Assembly: GCF_001968815.1 (NCBI RefSeq)
Contig: NZ_MIEQ01000095.1
Coordinates: forward strand, 18,685-82,684
DNA from: Motiliproteus sp. MSK22-1
GTDB lineage: Bacteria > Pseudomonadota > Gammaproteobacteria > Pseudomonadales > Balneatricaceae
Length of the DNA stretch: 64,000 bases
Reading direction: 5' to 3'
This document shows positions 28,046 through 36,546 of the stretch, piece by piece (within the stretch, counting starts at the first letter, position 1; each line of letters begins with the position of its first letter). The notes under the pieces are model-generated. The model searched no databases, was not told the DNA's origin, and saw only the letters and a list, made by a program, of their open reading frames with translations. A program made the position numbers and the translations under genes.

Positions 28046-28610
28046 GGATATACCTTATCCGGTGGTTTATTTGGGATGACGATTTACAGTTGGCGGCCAC
28101 TTTCTAATGAATATGCAGCACAGAGTACAAACCAGTCGCTTTTAGGGAAGTGCTGTCGCCGGGTATTTTCCGTAAGGGGAGGCTTGGCGTCAATGATTAA
28201 AGTCGCTCAGAACCTGTCATTGCTGGCTTTGTGGATGTTTGTCCTTTAAAGGATGAGTTAAAACTCTAATCTTCTATTTTCCTCACTCTAAATCAGTCTG
28301 TTAGCTGACAAGTTGCTGGAATTGCACGATAAACAGTGCCATGATTATTTCAACCGGTTCTGCAGATGGTCCAGACCACTTACTTTAACCAGGTTATTAA
28401 TTTAAAGAATATCGATAATTTGGACAGCACCGATTATTTGAATGGCATCTATCGTTTGCAGGCGTCTATAGTTTGAAGTGCACCTATGGTTAGTTGGTAC
28501 CTATGGTTGGTTGTGTACCTCATGTGGACAACAACGATGTTGCACGTAGTAATCAGGTGTTGTTGGAAATGCAATTATTACCCGTTTTGAGTTGCTAGAA
28601 GGGGATCGCC
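28046..28610. other. Divergent intergenic region, mgtE / RimK locus
   Basis: 565 bases. The right half is dominated by a degenerate 17-18-bp tandem array (28414-28518). The left half near mgtE contains a small inverted repeat GAGTTAAAACTC and otherwise nothing I recognise. Promoters for mgtE and for the RimK operon must lie here; no strong -35/-10 pair was identified. Confidence 0.6.
28414..28518. repeat. Degenerate 17-18-bp tandem repeat, six units
   Basis: Units start at 28414 (GATAATTTGGACAGCACC), 28432 (GATTATTTGAATGGCAT), 28449 (CTATCGTTTGCAGGCGT), 28466 (CTATAGTTTGAAGTGCAC), 28484 (CTATGGTTAGTTGGTAC) and 28501 (CTATGGTTGGTTGTGTAC). The shared core is CTATnGTTTG. Unit length alternates 17 and 18, and divergence grows to the left. 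It lies about 90 bases upstream of the first RimK-locus gene and does not code for protein in any frame I can support. Confidence 0.8.
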
Positions 28611-29045
28611 TTGAGTAAAAGCAATAAACAGACAATCGGTTGGCGGGAATGGATCGGGTTGCCCGATCTCGGGATAGAACGCCTGAAAGTTAAAGTGGAT
28701 ACCGGTGCCCGTACTTCTGCTTTGCATGCGTTTCGCGTTTCTCAGATTGAACGAGATGGAAAACCCTGGGTGAGTTTTGATCTTCATCCCAATCAATCGG
28801 AGACGGAAACGGTTATATCCTGTGAAGCCCCTCTTCTGGACCAGCGAGAGGTGACTGATTCCGGTGGTCACAGGGATATGCGCTATGTGATCTCTACCAC
28901 GGCCATGATGGGAGAACTGCAGTTTCCTATTGAGGTGACGTTGACGGCGCGTGATACCATGCGCTTTCGGATGCTTTTAGGAAGAACCGCAATGGAAGGA
29001 CGCTTTTTAGTTGATCCGGATGCATCATTCCTGGTTTCCCAATAA
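28611..29045 (+). CDS. RimK-associated retropepsin-like protease (ATP-dependent zinc protease family, PF05618)
   Basis: 144 residues of the small single-domain aspartyl-protease family often encoded beside rimK. The catalytic motif is [12 protein letters not shown] (Asp-Thr-Gly-Ala, near residue 27) and the C-terminal hydrophobic-hydrophobic-Gly motif is [15 protein letters not shown], as in retropepsins; these proteins work as dimers with one DTG each. The family name suggests zinc or ATP dependence but the motifs point to an aspartic protease. Start is TTG 28611 with AAGGGGA upstream; no ATG fits. RimK follows 41 bases later. The role is presumed to be trimming or regulation of RimK-made glutamate tails. 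Confidence 0.85.
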   Translation: MSKSNKQTIGWREWIGLPDLGIERLKVKVDTGARTSALHAFRVSQIERDGKPWVSFDLHPNQSETETVISCEAPLLDQREVTDSGGHRDMRYVISTTAMMGELQFPIEVTLTARDTMRFRMLLGRTAMEGRFLVDPDASFLVSQ

Positions 29046-29086
29046 TCAATTACCAACAGACTGATGTATTTTGAAGGATCAACTGT

Positions 29087-29998
29087 ATGAAGATAGCTAT
29101 TCTATCGAGAAACCCTTCCCTGTATTCAACACGCCGATTGGTGGAGGCGGCAAAAGAGGCCGGACATGAAGTGCGGGTCATTGATATCCTGCGCTGTTAT
29201 ATGAACATCAACTCTGACGATCCTGGTATTCACTATAAGGGGGAGAATCTCGCTGGGTTTGATGCAGTGATCCCGCGCATAGGTGCATCCGTCACTTTCT
29301 ACGGTACTGCTGTATTGCGACAATTTGAAATGATGGGTGTCTATCCGCTTAACGAGTCGGTTGCGATTAGCCGCTCACGGGACAAACTGCGATCAATGCA
29401 GTTGCTGTCACGCAAGAAGGTCGGAATGCCGATTACCGGATTTGCCAGTAAGCCGACTGATATCCCCGATTTGCTGGATATGGTGGGTGGTGCCCCTGTT
29501 GTGTTGAAACTTCTGGAGGGAACTCAGGGGATTGGGGTTGTTCTGGCTGAAACTCGCAAAGCTGCAGAGAGTGTGCTGGAAGCATTTATGGGGCTTAAAG
29601 CCAATATTATGGTCCAGGAGTTTATCAAAGAGGCGGATGGTGCCGATATTCGTTGCCTGGTTATTGGTGATAAGGTTGTGGCTGCAATGAAGCGACAGGG
29701 TAAGGAGGGAGAGTTTCGATCAAATCTACATCGAGGTGGAACAGCATCTCTGATAAGAATCACGCCTAAGGAACGGGCAACGGCGGTACTGGCTGCCCGG
29801 ACCATGGGTTTGAATGTGGCCGGGGTCGATTTACTGAGGTCTGAACGAGGCCCTCTGGTGATGGAAGTTAACTCCAGTCCGGGCCTGGAAGGTGTTGAGA
29901 AGGCAACCGGAAAAAATGTTGCCGGAAGTATCATTACCTTTATTGAGAAGAACGTAAATGCCAAAGTAAATCGTGCCCGAACAAGAGGCAAGGGGTAG
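29087..29998 (+). CDS. rimK: Ribosomal protein S6-L-glutamate ligase RimK
   Basis: 303-residue ATP-grasp amidoligase. RimK adds glutamate residues to the C-terminus of ribosomal protein S6, and in pseudomonads it has been reported to bind c-di-GMP and to alter the proteome. Landmarks are [56 protein letters not shown] (glycine-rich ATP loop), [32 protein letters not shown] and the metal/ATP motif [12 protein letters not shown]. Length and order match E. coli RimK. ATG 29087 lies in an operon between a retropepsin-like protease and an AstE/AspA-family hydrolase. A second RimK with an extra domain is encoded on the opposite strand 1.2 kb downstream. Confidence 0.95.
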   Translation: MKIAILSRNPSLYSTRRLVEAAKEAGHEVRVIDILRCYMNINSDDPGIHYKGENLAGFDAVIPRIGASVTFYGTAVLRQFEMMGVYPLNESVAISRSRDKLRSMQLLSRKKVGMPITGFASKPTDIPDLLDMVGGAPVVLKLLEGTQGIGVVLAETRKAAESVLEAFMGLKANIMVQEFIKEADGADIRCLVIGDKVVAAMKRQGKEGEFRSNLHRGGTASLIRITPKERATAVLAARTMGLNVAGVDLLRSERGPLVMEVNSSPGLEGVEKATGKNVAGSIITFIEKNVNAKVNRARTRGKG

Positions 29999-30003
29999 AG
30001 CTT

Positions 30004-31062
30004 ATGTCACCGCGCAACAAGCCGATAACAATTGCCGGCAATACGCTGCAACCAGGGGAAAGAAAAACACTTCATCTGGATCTGGCCCGGTTGTATACCA
30101 ATACACATCTGGATCTGGATATTGAGGTCATTCATGGTCGGCGTCCTGGCCCAACATTGATGATATGCGCTGCTATTCATGGCGATGAATTGAACGGCGT
30201 CGAAATCTGCCGACAGCTGTTAAAACATAAATCGTTAGCGCGTATTGCCGGTACATTAATTATTGTTCCAGTGGTCAATATTTTTGGGTTTATTCATCGT
30301 AGCCGTTATCTTCCGGATCGACGTGATTTGAATCGTTGTTTCCCTGGCAGTGAAAAAGGATCGTTGGGGGGAAGAATTGCTAATATCTTTCGTACTCAGG
30401 TGCTTTGTCATTGCACCCATGTTCTGGACCTGCACACGGGGGCTATTCATCGTAGCAATCTGCCCCAGATTAGAGCCAATCTTGATAATCCAAGTGCTCG
30501 TGAAATGGCAAGGGCATTTGGTGCCCCGATGATCATTGACTCTAAATTACGCGATGGCTCTCTGCGTCAGTGTGCTGATGAAGCCGGTATTGCCCTCATT
30601 CTCTATGAAGCTGGTGAAGCGTTGCGGTTTGACCCGCAAGCGATAAAAGGTGGTGTTCGTGGTGCCATTAATATAATGCGCTCGTTATCCATGCTTACGA
30701 CGCCAAAACGTAAGCAGCCTCCCTTGACACCAGTGGTGGCTAATTCATCGTCCTGGGTTCGGTCGCAATCCGATGGTGTTTTTCGATCCATCGTAGATCT
30801 GGGGCAGCGGGTCAGCAAGGGGCAGCTAATGGGGATCGTTGCCTCGCCTTTTGGTGATCAGGAAGTTGAGGTCAATGCTCCGAGTTCGGGTATTATTATT
30901 GGCCAGAATAATATTCCTTTAGTCAATGAGGGGGATGCTTTGTATCATTTGGCGCGTTTTGATGCGAGCTTGAAAGCAGAAAAGCGTGTTGGATTGATCA
31001 ACGAACAGATTGAGGCTCTCTCGCTCCCGGAAGACTTTGACTTATCTCAGCAAGACTCTTAG
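30004..31062 (+). CDS. Succinylglutamate desuccinylase/aspartoacylase family metallohydrolase
   Basis: 352-residue M14-like zinc hydrolase of the AstE/AspA family, which cleaves amide bonds to acidic amino acids. The zinc site is His59 and Glu62 (AIHGDELNGVE) with His144 (DLHTG); RRDLNRCFPG and Glu202 in YEAGEALRFD supply substrate-binding and catalytic residues. The C-terminal third (about 250-335) looks like the usual beta-barrel lid (GVFRSIVDLGQRVSKGQ). Start ATG 30004 is five bases after the rimK stop, with AGGGG as ribosome-binding site, so it is tightly coupled to rimK. In this position it is a good candidate for removing or processing glutamates added by RimK, but that is inference. 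Confidence 0.88.
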   Translation: MSPRNKPITIAGNTLQPGERKTLHLDLARLYTNTHLDLDIEVIHGRRPGPTLMICAAIHGDELNGVEICRQLLKHKSLARIAGTLIIVPVVNIFGFIHRSRYLPDRRDLNRCFPGSEKGSLGGRIANIFRTQVLCHCTHVLDLHTGAIHRSNLPQIRANLDNPSAREMARAFGAPMIIDSKLRDGSLRQCADEAGIALILYEAGEALRFDPQAIKGGVRGAINIMRSLSMLTTPKRKQPPLTPVVANSSSWVRSQSDGVFRSIVDLGQRVSKGQLMGIVASPFGDQEVEVNAPSSGIIIGQNNIPLVNEGDALYHLARFDASLKAEKRVGLINEQIEALSLPEDFDLSQQDS

Positions 31063-31169
31063 CTTCTCTGTTTACAGAAACAGCCTTGCCCGACCTCCAG
31101 TAGTATTGCTCTCGATGGTTTTATGAGTCTATGGAGGCCGGCTAGTGTGTTATGTGGAACAGAAAGAAC

Positions 31170-32354
31170 TCAGGAGTCTTCTTCCAGAGGTTTGACTTTG
31201 GGCTTTCTTTTCCGTCGTGCACTCAGCGGTACCAGCATTTTCATCGCCTGTAGTTTTCCGAAACAGAGTAGCTTGTCGTCAGGTTCAAGTGTACGGGAAT
31301 ATTTGGGGTTGGGGATGACCTTGTTGCCCCGGTATAAAGTCAATACGTTGATGTCCTGATCAGGCAGGCCCGATTCGGTAATTGTTTTTCCAACAAAAGC
31401 CGACTCTTCAGGTACATAGATCTCGGTGACACCGTACCCGGTACTTACTGTCAGGCGTTGTCGGATGTCTATTTCGGGGAAATCCACCTGAGCGGCGATA
31501 AAATCAATAATGGCGCCGGCAATATCCAAATGAGTGCAAGTTTCGATCCCTTCCAGCCCCGGAGAGGAATTGACCTCCATAATCTGTGGGCCATCAGCAC
31601 CTTCCAGCATATCGACCCCGGCTACTTGCAAGCCTAGTATCTGCGCTGCGCGTACTGCCGTCTCACGATACTGCTCACTCAGTTCAACCGGCTCGGCCAC
31701 GCCACCTCGGTGGACATTGCTGCGAAACTCCTGACCTTGAGCGACACGTCGCATTGCTGCAACCACCCGGTCTCCGACGACCAGTGCGCGTATATCCTTA
31801 CCTTTGCTTTCTGCTACAAATTTCTGAACCAAAACATTTTGTTTCTGACTTTGTAACAGTTCAATAATTGCTTCGGCGGATTTAGTTGATTCCGCCAGCA
31901 GCACACCAATTCCCTGGGTTCCTTCAATCAGTTTGATAATAACGGGGGCATTACCGACACGTTTGATGGCAGGCAGTACATCCTTTTTATCTCGAACAAA
32001 GTTGGTTTTGGGAATGCCAAGATGATGGCGGCTGAGAATCTGAAGACTTCTGAGTTTGTCACGGGAGTTTAGGATACCGTGGGCCGTATTTGCACAATAG
32101 ATATCCATCTCCTGAAACTGCCTGACGATGGCAGTACCAAAATAAGTGATGGAAGCGCCGATACGCGGTAAAACTGCATCATAATCACTGAGCTGTTTTC
32201 CACGGTAATAAAGGTCCGGAGAGCCTCGTTCCAAGTCAATGGAAAACTTCAGAGTATTTAGCACTTTGACCTTATGTCCTCGGGACTCGGCAGCTTCTTT
32301 CAATCGCTGGGTACTATAAGAATTGGGGCCGCACGAGAGAATGGCTAGTTTCAT
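31170..32354 (-). CDS. RimK-like ATP-grasp ligase fused to an RCK_C (TrkA-C) domain
   Basis: 394 residues. Residues 1-295 are a complete RimK-type ligase ([79 protein letters not shown]). Residues about 302-375 form a TrkA-C/RCK_C domain (VTEIYVPEESAFVGKTI, NVLTLYRGNKVIPNP, LEPDDKLLCFG), normally the ligand-binding module of K+ channels and transporters. A basic tail (RRKRKPKVK) ends the protein. The fusion suggests a glutamate ligase whose activity is controlled by a small ligand. ATG 32354 has AGGAA upstream. It converges on the rimK operon and is separated from tamB by a strong hairpin. Confidence 0.9.
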   Translation of the reverse strand: MKLAILSCGPNSYSTQRLKEAAESRGHKVKVLNTLKFSIDLERGSPDLYYRGKQLSDYDAVLPRIGASITYFGTAIVRQFQEMDIYCANTAHGILNSRDKLRSLQILSRHHLGIPKTNFVRDKKDVLPAIKRVGNAPVIIKLIEGTQGIGVLLAESTKSAEAIIELLQSQKQNVLVQKFVAESKGKDIRALVVGDRVVAAMRRVAQGQEFRSNVHRGGVAEPVELSEQYRETAVRAAQILGLQVAGVDMLEGADGPQIMEVNSSPGLEGIETCTHLDIAGAIIDFIAAQVDFPEIDIRQRLTVSTGYGVTEIYVPEESAFVGKTITESGLPDQDINVLTLYRGNKVIPNPKYSRTLEPDDKLLCFGKLQAMKMLVPLSARRKRKPKVKPLEEDS

Positions 32355-32454
32355 GAAGATATTCCTGGTTTATTGCGGTAGTCCGTTGAGTATAGCGGTT
32401 TAGATTGTAGTTGCTTAAAAATAGTAGCAGAAAGAGTGTCTTGAGATGAGAAAT

Positions 32455-32494
32455 AACGGGTATACCAGCGTCAACTGATGCTGGTATACCCGTT
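32455..32494 (-). terminator. Strong hairpin downstream of tamB
   Basis: A perfect 15-bp stem, AACGGGTATACCAGC paired with GCTGGTATACCCGTT, around a 10-base loop. It lies 14 bases past the tamB stop codon, between two minus-strand genes. The trailing T-run on the minus strand is weak (ATTTCT), so it may also protect the mRNA 3' end. Confidence 0.8.
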
Positions 32495-32508
32495 TACCGA
32501 GTTACCGT

Positions 32509-35500
32509 TTATCGCTCCAAGGTGAAGATTATATCTCCACCACTGCCTTTGGTTCCGGTCTGGGATTCAAGGCTCCATTGTTTTGCCAGGCGGTAGCGCA
32601 TGAAGAAGGTGCTGGTTGGTTCCAGTAACCCAACACCGTACTTTACATAAAGCTTGGGTGACAGGTATTTTCCGATAAACAATGAGGTTTCATTAAATGA
32701 GTTTCCGGCTTCCAGTCCCAGCTCATCAATCATTGGAGAGTCAGAGATCTTTTCAGTCAGCATATTTCCGCCCATCATCACCAGAGATGAGGCGGCTCTT
32801 AGTAACAGGTCCTGTTCTGAGCGGGTGGTTGCCGAGCCCGGAGGACGGCCGAATAGCAGGTAGGACAGCAGGTTATTCTCAGGCATTGAAGGCACCGAAA
32901 ACAGAGACAGACGGGGCTGCTTAAGAGTCCCGCCGACTCTGGCTCCGGCAGTGACTTCATCAACCTTTCGTGAAACCCTGAGATCCAGCCCAGGGTTATC
33001 TACCGGGCCACCACTGAAAATCAGGCTACCACGCTGTATGTTGATATCCTGCCCGTAAAGCCGGTACTGTCCTGAGGCTACTTTCAGGGTACCCGTGGCG
33101 CGCGTAGCACGGCTGCCGTCATCCTCAACCAGAACGCTGCCCTGCAGCTTGCCCTTGAATCCAAATGCCTTAACTTCCACTTTATCGCCCAGGCTGAGAC
33201 GTAGCCGGGTATCCAGTGGTGTCTTGAGAGGAGGTGGGTCGGTGGCCGAGGTCCGGGTACTGTCCAGAATGACGACATCGGTTGATATGGGGGTACTGGC
33301 CGCAATTTTCGGTGGAGTGATTCTGGCCTCTGGAATCTTTATCTCGCCATCGAGTTTGATCAATTTGGGGCTGACGACGATAGAAATATCCGGTGAGAAC
33401 CAGGCCTGAATCTCTGCGGTATCGACACCCTGGAAGCGTTCTCCGGCAATATCCAGATGACCTGTCTGCTTCAAGGGGTCAAGTTCGCCCTTCAGGATCA
33501 GGCTGCCTTCAGTGGATTTTAATGACCCATTGAGCAGCAATCGGGGGCTATTTGGTTGATCGCGTAAACTCAGTTCTATATCCCTTAGTTTTATTCCCAG
33601 TGCGGGTAATTCGGCGTTGGCATTATTAACCTGCAATGCTCCTGTTAACCTGGGGCTGTTGATCGAACCGCCGATCGCCAGGGCAGATGTCAGACTTCCG
33701 TTGACGGCCTGTAATTGAGGGATAAACAGTGAGATAACCCCCAATTCGCTCAGCTCCAGATTCAGCTCCCCCTGAAGCTCGGCCTGTTGATCCAAATCGT
33801 TGACTGTCAATCGGGCCTGCATTAACCCGGTTGGCTGCTGCAGAGGAAGTTGCATATCAACGGCAAGCTGTTTCTGATCCCCTTGCAAATCAATATTGAT
33901 GTCACCGGCGATTAATTTGAGTTCCGTATCCTCAATACTTAACTGGGCACCACTCAGATTAGCCTTGGCCTGAAAGTGAGGGCGTTTATTCGGTTGTTGT
34001 TCGAAGCGTGCCTGAGCCGTCATTTGCCCCAGAATTGTTGTGCCTGCCGGAAGCCAGGGAGATAGTGTGTCGATTGATAGTTGCCGGGCTTGCAATTCCC
34101 CGCTGATGCCGTTGCTTTCTGACCAGGAACCGTTCAGGCATAGTTCGCTTGTTTTTTTTGGGGCAAGCAACAGGCAGAGATCGTCAATCTGTGCGTTGGT
34201 TTGCGTGGCCTCCATTGTGACCGGTTTTTTCAGTTTCCAGTGTCCCACAGAGGGGCTGTGCAAATCTGCGCGACTCAGGGATCCTTGCCAACGCGGTGCG
34301 CTCCATTGTCCCTGAAGCGCCAACGCCAGATCTGCTGGACCTTGATTAAAAGACAGTTCCAGCTGATGCTGCTGGGGAGTGCCCCTGCCGTTGAGTTGCA
34401 GTTGCTGCCAGAGGGTTTCGCCATAGCGAACTTTCTTTAACTGAAGGTCAATAACGGAAGCCTGTTTGCCACTGAGACTCATATTGATATCTGCTTTCAG
34501 GTCAGCAGCCTGATAATCTTTCAGTTGCAGTGATTGTCCTTGTAGGTCGGCAACTAAATGCAGCCCTGTTTTGGGTCCTCGAAGAGTTCCTTTTGCTCTC
34601 AGGGTTCCTTGAGCATCAGTCAGCAGCTGGTCGAGAGCCGGAATATCGAGGCTCCAGTCAAAGTTCAGCTGTTCTCCCAGTTGACCGGAAGCTTTCAGTC
34701 CGGCACCGGCCACATTGAGCTGTAAGGCCTCAACAGTCATCGCCTCATTAGTCAAGTTGACCCTGGCCTGTCCTTTCACGGGTTCCCCACGCAGAGATCC
34801 ACTGAGATTATCCAGAGTTGTCTTCAGCTGCAGCGATGGGCTGTTATTGTTTGTTTTGTCAGCCTGAGTAACCGCTCCGGTATTATGACCCTTGAAGTCA
34901 AGGTTACCCGGCCATTCAGGCCAGTAACTGCCGGGGTTGATGTGTTTACCTTCAAATTCCATCTGCCAGTACAGATCAGACAGCCAGGACAGTTTTCCGT
35001 TAGCATTCAGCTGCCCGTCAAGAGTGTCTGCGCTGATGCTGACTGAAGTTAATTCGCTCTCATTGCCTTGGGTTGTTAGTCGCCACTCTGCGCTGGGAAT
35101 CCTTAAGCCTGTCAGATCCCCGTTCATGCCCAGTCGATAGTCCTGTAAGTTACCTTCGATTTGAAACTCCCCCTTGCTGCTACGAAAGCTGGCTTCTGCT
35201 GGTAATGGGGTGTCTTTTATTTTTGTTGGACTCAGGCTGGCCCGGGACTGATTGGCTTTTTTCAGCAATGGTTTGGCGCTTACTGGTTCGGAGTTTACCT
35301 GAAATGGCTTGGTGCCTACCGGCTCGGTGTTTACCTGAAATGGATAGCTGATATCGCTCCATTGGCCCTTAAGGGCAAACTCTGGGTTTTGTACAGCGCC
35401 GGATATTTCCCCTTGCAGTTGCAGCTCTGCCGTCGTTGCCGATTGGCGCAGGTGTATCTTTTCGATAGATAGTCGCTGATCGCTAATACGTAACTGTACT

Positions 35501-36546
35501 TGCATATCACTGCTGCCAATTTCAGGTAAATTTGTCTGTAAAAAACCATTCAGTTCAATGTCTTGTAGATTTCCAGTTGCTTCCAGGCTGGCTTTCAGTT
35601 TACGGCCCTTGAGTTGTGGTGTGATAAGTTCCAGATCGAGTAACAGATCATCTAACCGCAACGTTCCCTGAGGTTTGACGAGAAGCCGTTGCAAAGAGCC
35701 CGTTGCCTTGGTACTGACAGGACCGGAAAGCTTTTGCACCAACTTGAGAGATCTCAGGTCGCCGAAAACCTGACCTTCTCCACTGAGAGGAGGTTGGTTC
35801 GGCAGAACCGCTTTCCATTGAGTATTCAGTTGCAGTGGGTAGTCTCCGGCAGGAGTCAGTTGTCCGCTTATTCGTGCTTCTCCCTGAGGAGCAATAAGAT
35901 GCAGATGGTCCAGAACCAGTGTCTGTTGCTCACTGTGAATTTGTAAACGCGCCTTATCGATTATCAGCGTCGACGGGGGGCTGTTGATTGCTGGCTGATT
36001 GGCTGAAGGATCTGTCATCTGATGTTGCAGCTGTAGGTTGCTAAGTTGCAGGTCGTCAATTTTAAGCTTAACGGGTAGCCTGATCTCAGGCATCAGGATG
36101 GGAAATAAGGGTTTATCTGTTGTTGCTGGGGGAGTGGAAATTAGCTCAACCTGAGGTTCTGCTATTTCCAGAGTGCGGATATGCAGAGCCCCCGAAAGTA
36201 CCGCAAGCGGCTCCCAGTCCAGAAACAACTTGTCCAGTTCAATATTCAGGTCCTGATGCTGATAGCTGACACCCTGTAGACTGAGGGTGTCAAGCAGGGA
36301 GCCCTCCATCCGGTCAATCTGTAGTTTTCCGGGCAGCCAGCGCTGGCTCTGAGTGAGCAGCTGCTGAAGACCGTTTTCGGTCCCTAAAAAATATGCTGAA
36401 GTCGTTAGAACAAGGGATATCAGCAACAATAGTGACAAAAACAGTATAAGTAGTACACGTCTGAAGATTGTTAGAGCAGAAGTCGGTGGCTCTTTTGAAT
36501 CAGTATTGGCCGGGTCAACGGTTGTTTCAGTTGTGGACTGGGTCAT
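32509..36546 (-). CDS. tamB: Translocation and assembly module subunit TamB
   Basis: 1,345-residue AsmA-like protein that spans the periplasm and works with TamA in outer-membrane protein and lipid transport. One N-terminal signal anchor (about 27-50, LILFLSLLLLISLVLTT) is followed by a very long beta-rich repeat region and a C-terminal TamB/DUF490 domain (about 1010-1345; GTLKVASGQYRLYGQDINIQRG, NPGLDLRVSRKVD, LLSYLLFGRPP, YVKYGVGLLEP). Its ATG overlaps the tamA stop (ATGA). Residues about 402-425 contain a duplicated 12-residue piece (PFQVNTEPVGTK, PFQVNSEPVSAK) from a 36-bp tandem duplication. Length is within the family range. Confidence 0.95.
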   Translation of the reverse strand: MTQSTTETTVDPANTDSKEPPTSALTIFRRVLLILFLSLLLLISLVLTTSAYFLGTENGLQQLLTQSQRWLPGKLQIDRMEGSLLDTLSLQGVSYQHQDLNIELDKLFLDWEPLAVLSGALHIRTLEIAEPQVELISTPPATTDKPLFPILMPEIRLPVKLKIDDLQLSNLQLQHQMTDPSANQPAINSPPSTLIIDKARLQIHSEQQTLVLDHLHLIAPQGEARISGQLTPAGDYPLQLNTQWKAVLPNQPPLSGEGQVFGDLRSLKLVQKLSGPVSTKATGSLQRLLVKPQGTLRLDDLLLDLELITPQLKGRKLKASLEATGNLQDIELNGFLQTNLPEIGSSDMQVQLRISDQRLSIEKIHLRQSATTAELQLQGEISGAVQNPEFALKGQWSDISYPFQVNTEPVGTKPFQVNSEPVSAKPLLKKANQSRASLSPTKIKDTPLPAEASFRSSKGEFQIEGNLQDYRLGMNGDLTGLRIPSAEWRLTTQGNESELTSVSISADTLDGQLNANGKLSWLSDLYWQMEFEGKHINPGSYWPEWPGNLDFKGHNTGAVTQADKTNNNSPSLQLKTTLDNLSGSLRGEPVKGQARVNLTNEAMTVEALQLNVAGAGLKASGQLGEQLNFDWSLDIPALDQLLTDAQGTLRAKGTLRGPKTGLHLVADLQGQSLQLKDYQAADLKADINMSLSGKQASVIDLQLKKVRYGETLWQQLQLNGRGTPQQHQLELSFNQGPADLALALQGQWSAPRWQGSLSRADLHSPSVGHWKLKKPVTMEATQTNAQIDDLCLLLAPKKTSELCLNGSWSESNGISGELQARQLSIDTLSPWLPAGTTILGQMTAQARFEQQPNKRPHFQAKANLSGAQLSIEDTELKLIAGDINIDLQGDQKQLAVDMQLPLQQPTGLMQARLTVNDLDQQAELQGELNLELSELGVISLFIPQLQAVNGSLTSALAIGGSINSPRLTGALQVNNANAELPALGIKLRDIELSLRDQPNSPRLLLNGSLKSTEGSLILKGELDPLKQTGHLDIAGERFQGVDTAEIQAWFSPDISIVVSPKLIKLDGEIKIPEARITPPKIAASTPISTDVVILDSTRTSATDPPPLKTPLDTRLRLSLGDKVEVKAFGFKGKLQGSVLVEDDGSRATRATGTLKVASGQYRLYGQDINIQRGSLIFSGGPVDNPGLDLRVSRKVDEVTAGARVGGTLKQPRLSLFSVPSMPENNLLSYLLFGRPPGSATTRSEQDLLLRAASSLVMMGGNMLTEKISDSPMIDELGLEAGNSFNETSLFIGKYLSPKLYVKYGVGLLEPTSTFFMRYRLAKQWSLESQTGTKGSGGDIIFTLER
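35270..35341. repeat. 36-bp tandem duplication inside tamB
   Basis: Two adjacent 36-base units (35270-35305 and 35306-35341) identical at 30 positions; each ends in TTTACCTGAAAT. They duplicate a 12-residue segment of TamB in a proline-rich linker between beta repeats, with the frame kept. Confidence 0.9.

Noticed and set aside
28160..28185. CGTAAGGGGAGGCTTGG on the plus strand, vaguely like an M-box or yybP-ykoY riboswitch core
   Set aside because: It is on the strand opposite to mgtE and 430 bases from the next plus-strand gene, and the rest of neither riboswitch could be found.
31068..31083. CTGTTT-ACAG-AAACAG hairpin after the AstE/AspA-family gene
   Set aside because: Short, AT-rich stem with no T-run; too weak to call a terminator.
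32509..36546. Many antisense open frames of 60-110 codons within tamB, the kinases and gltB
   Set aside because: They are shadows of real genes in other frames, lacking ribosome-binding sites and family similarity.
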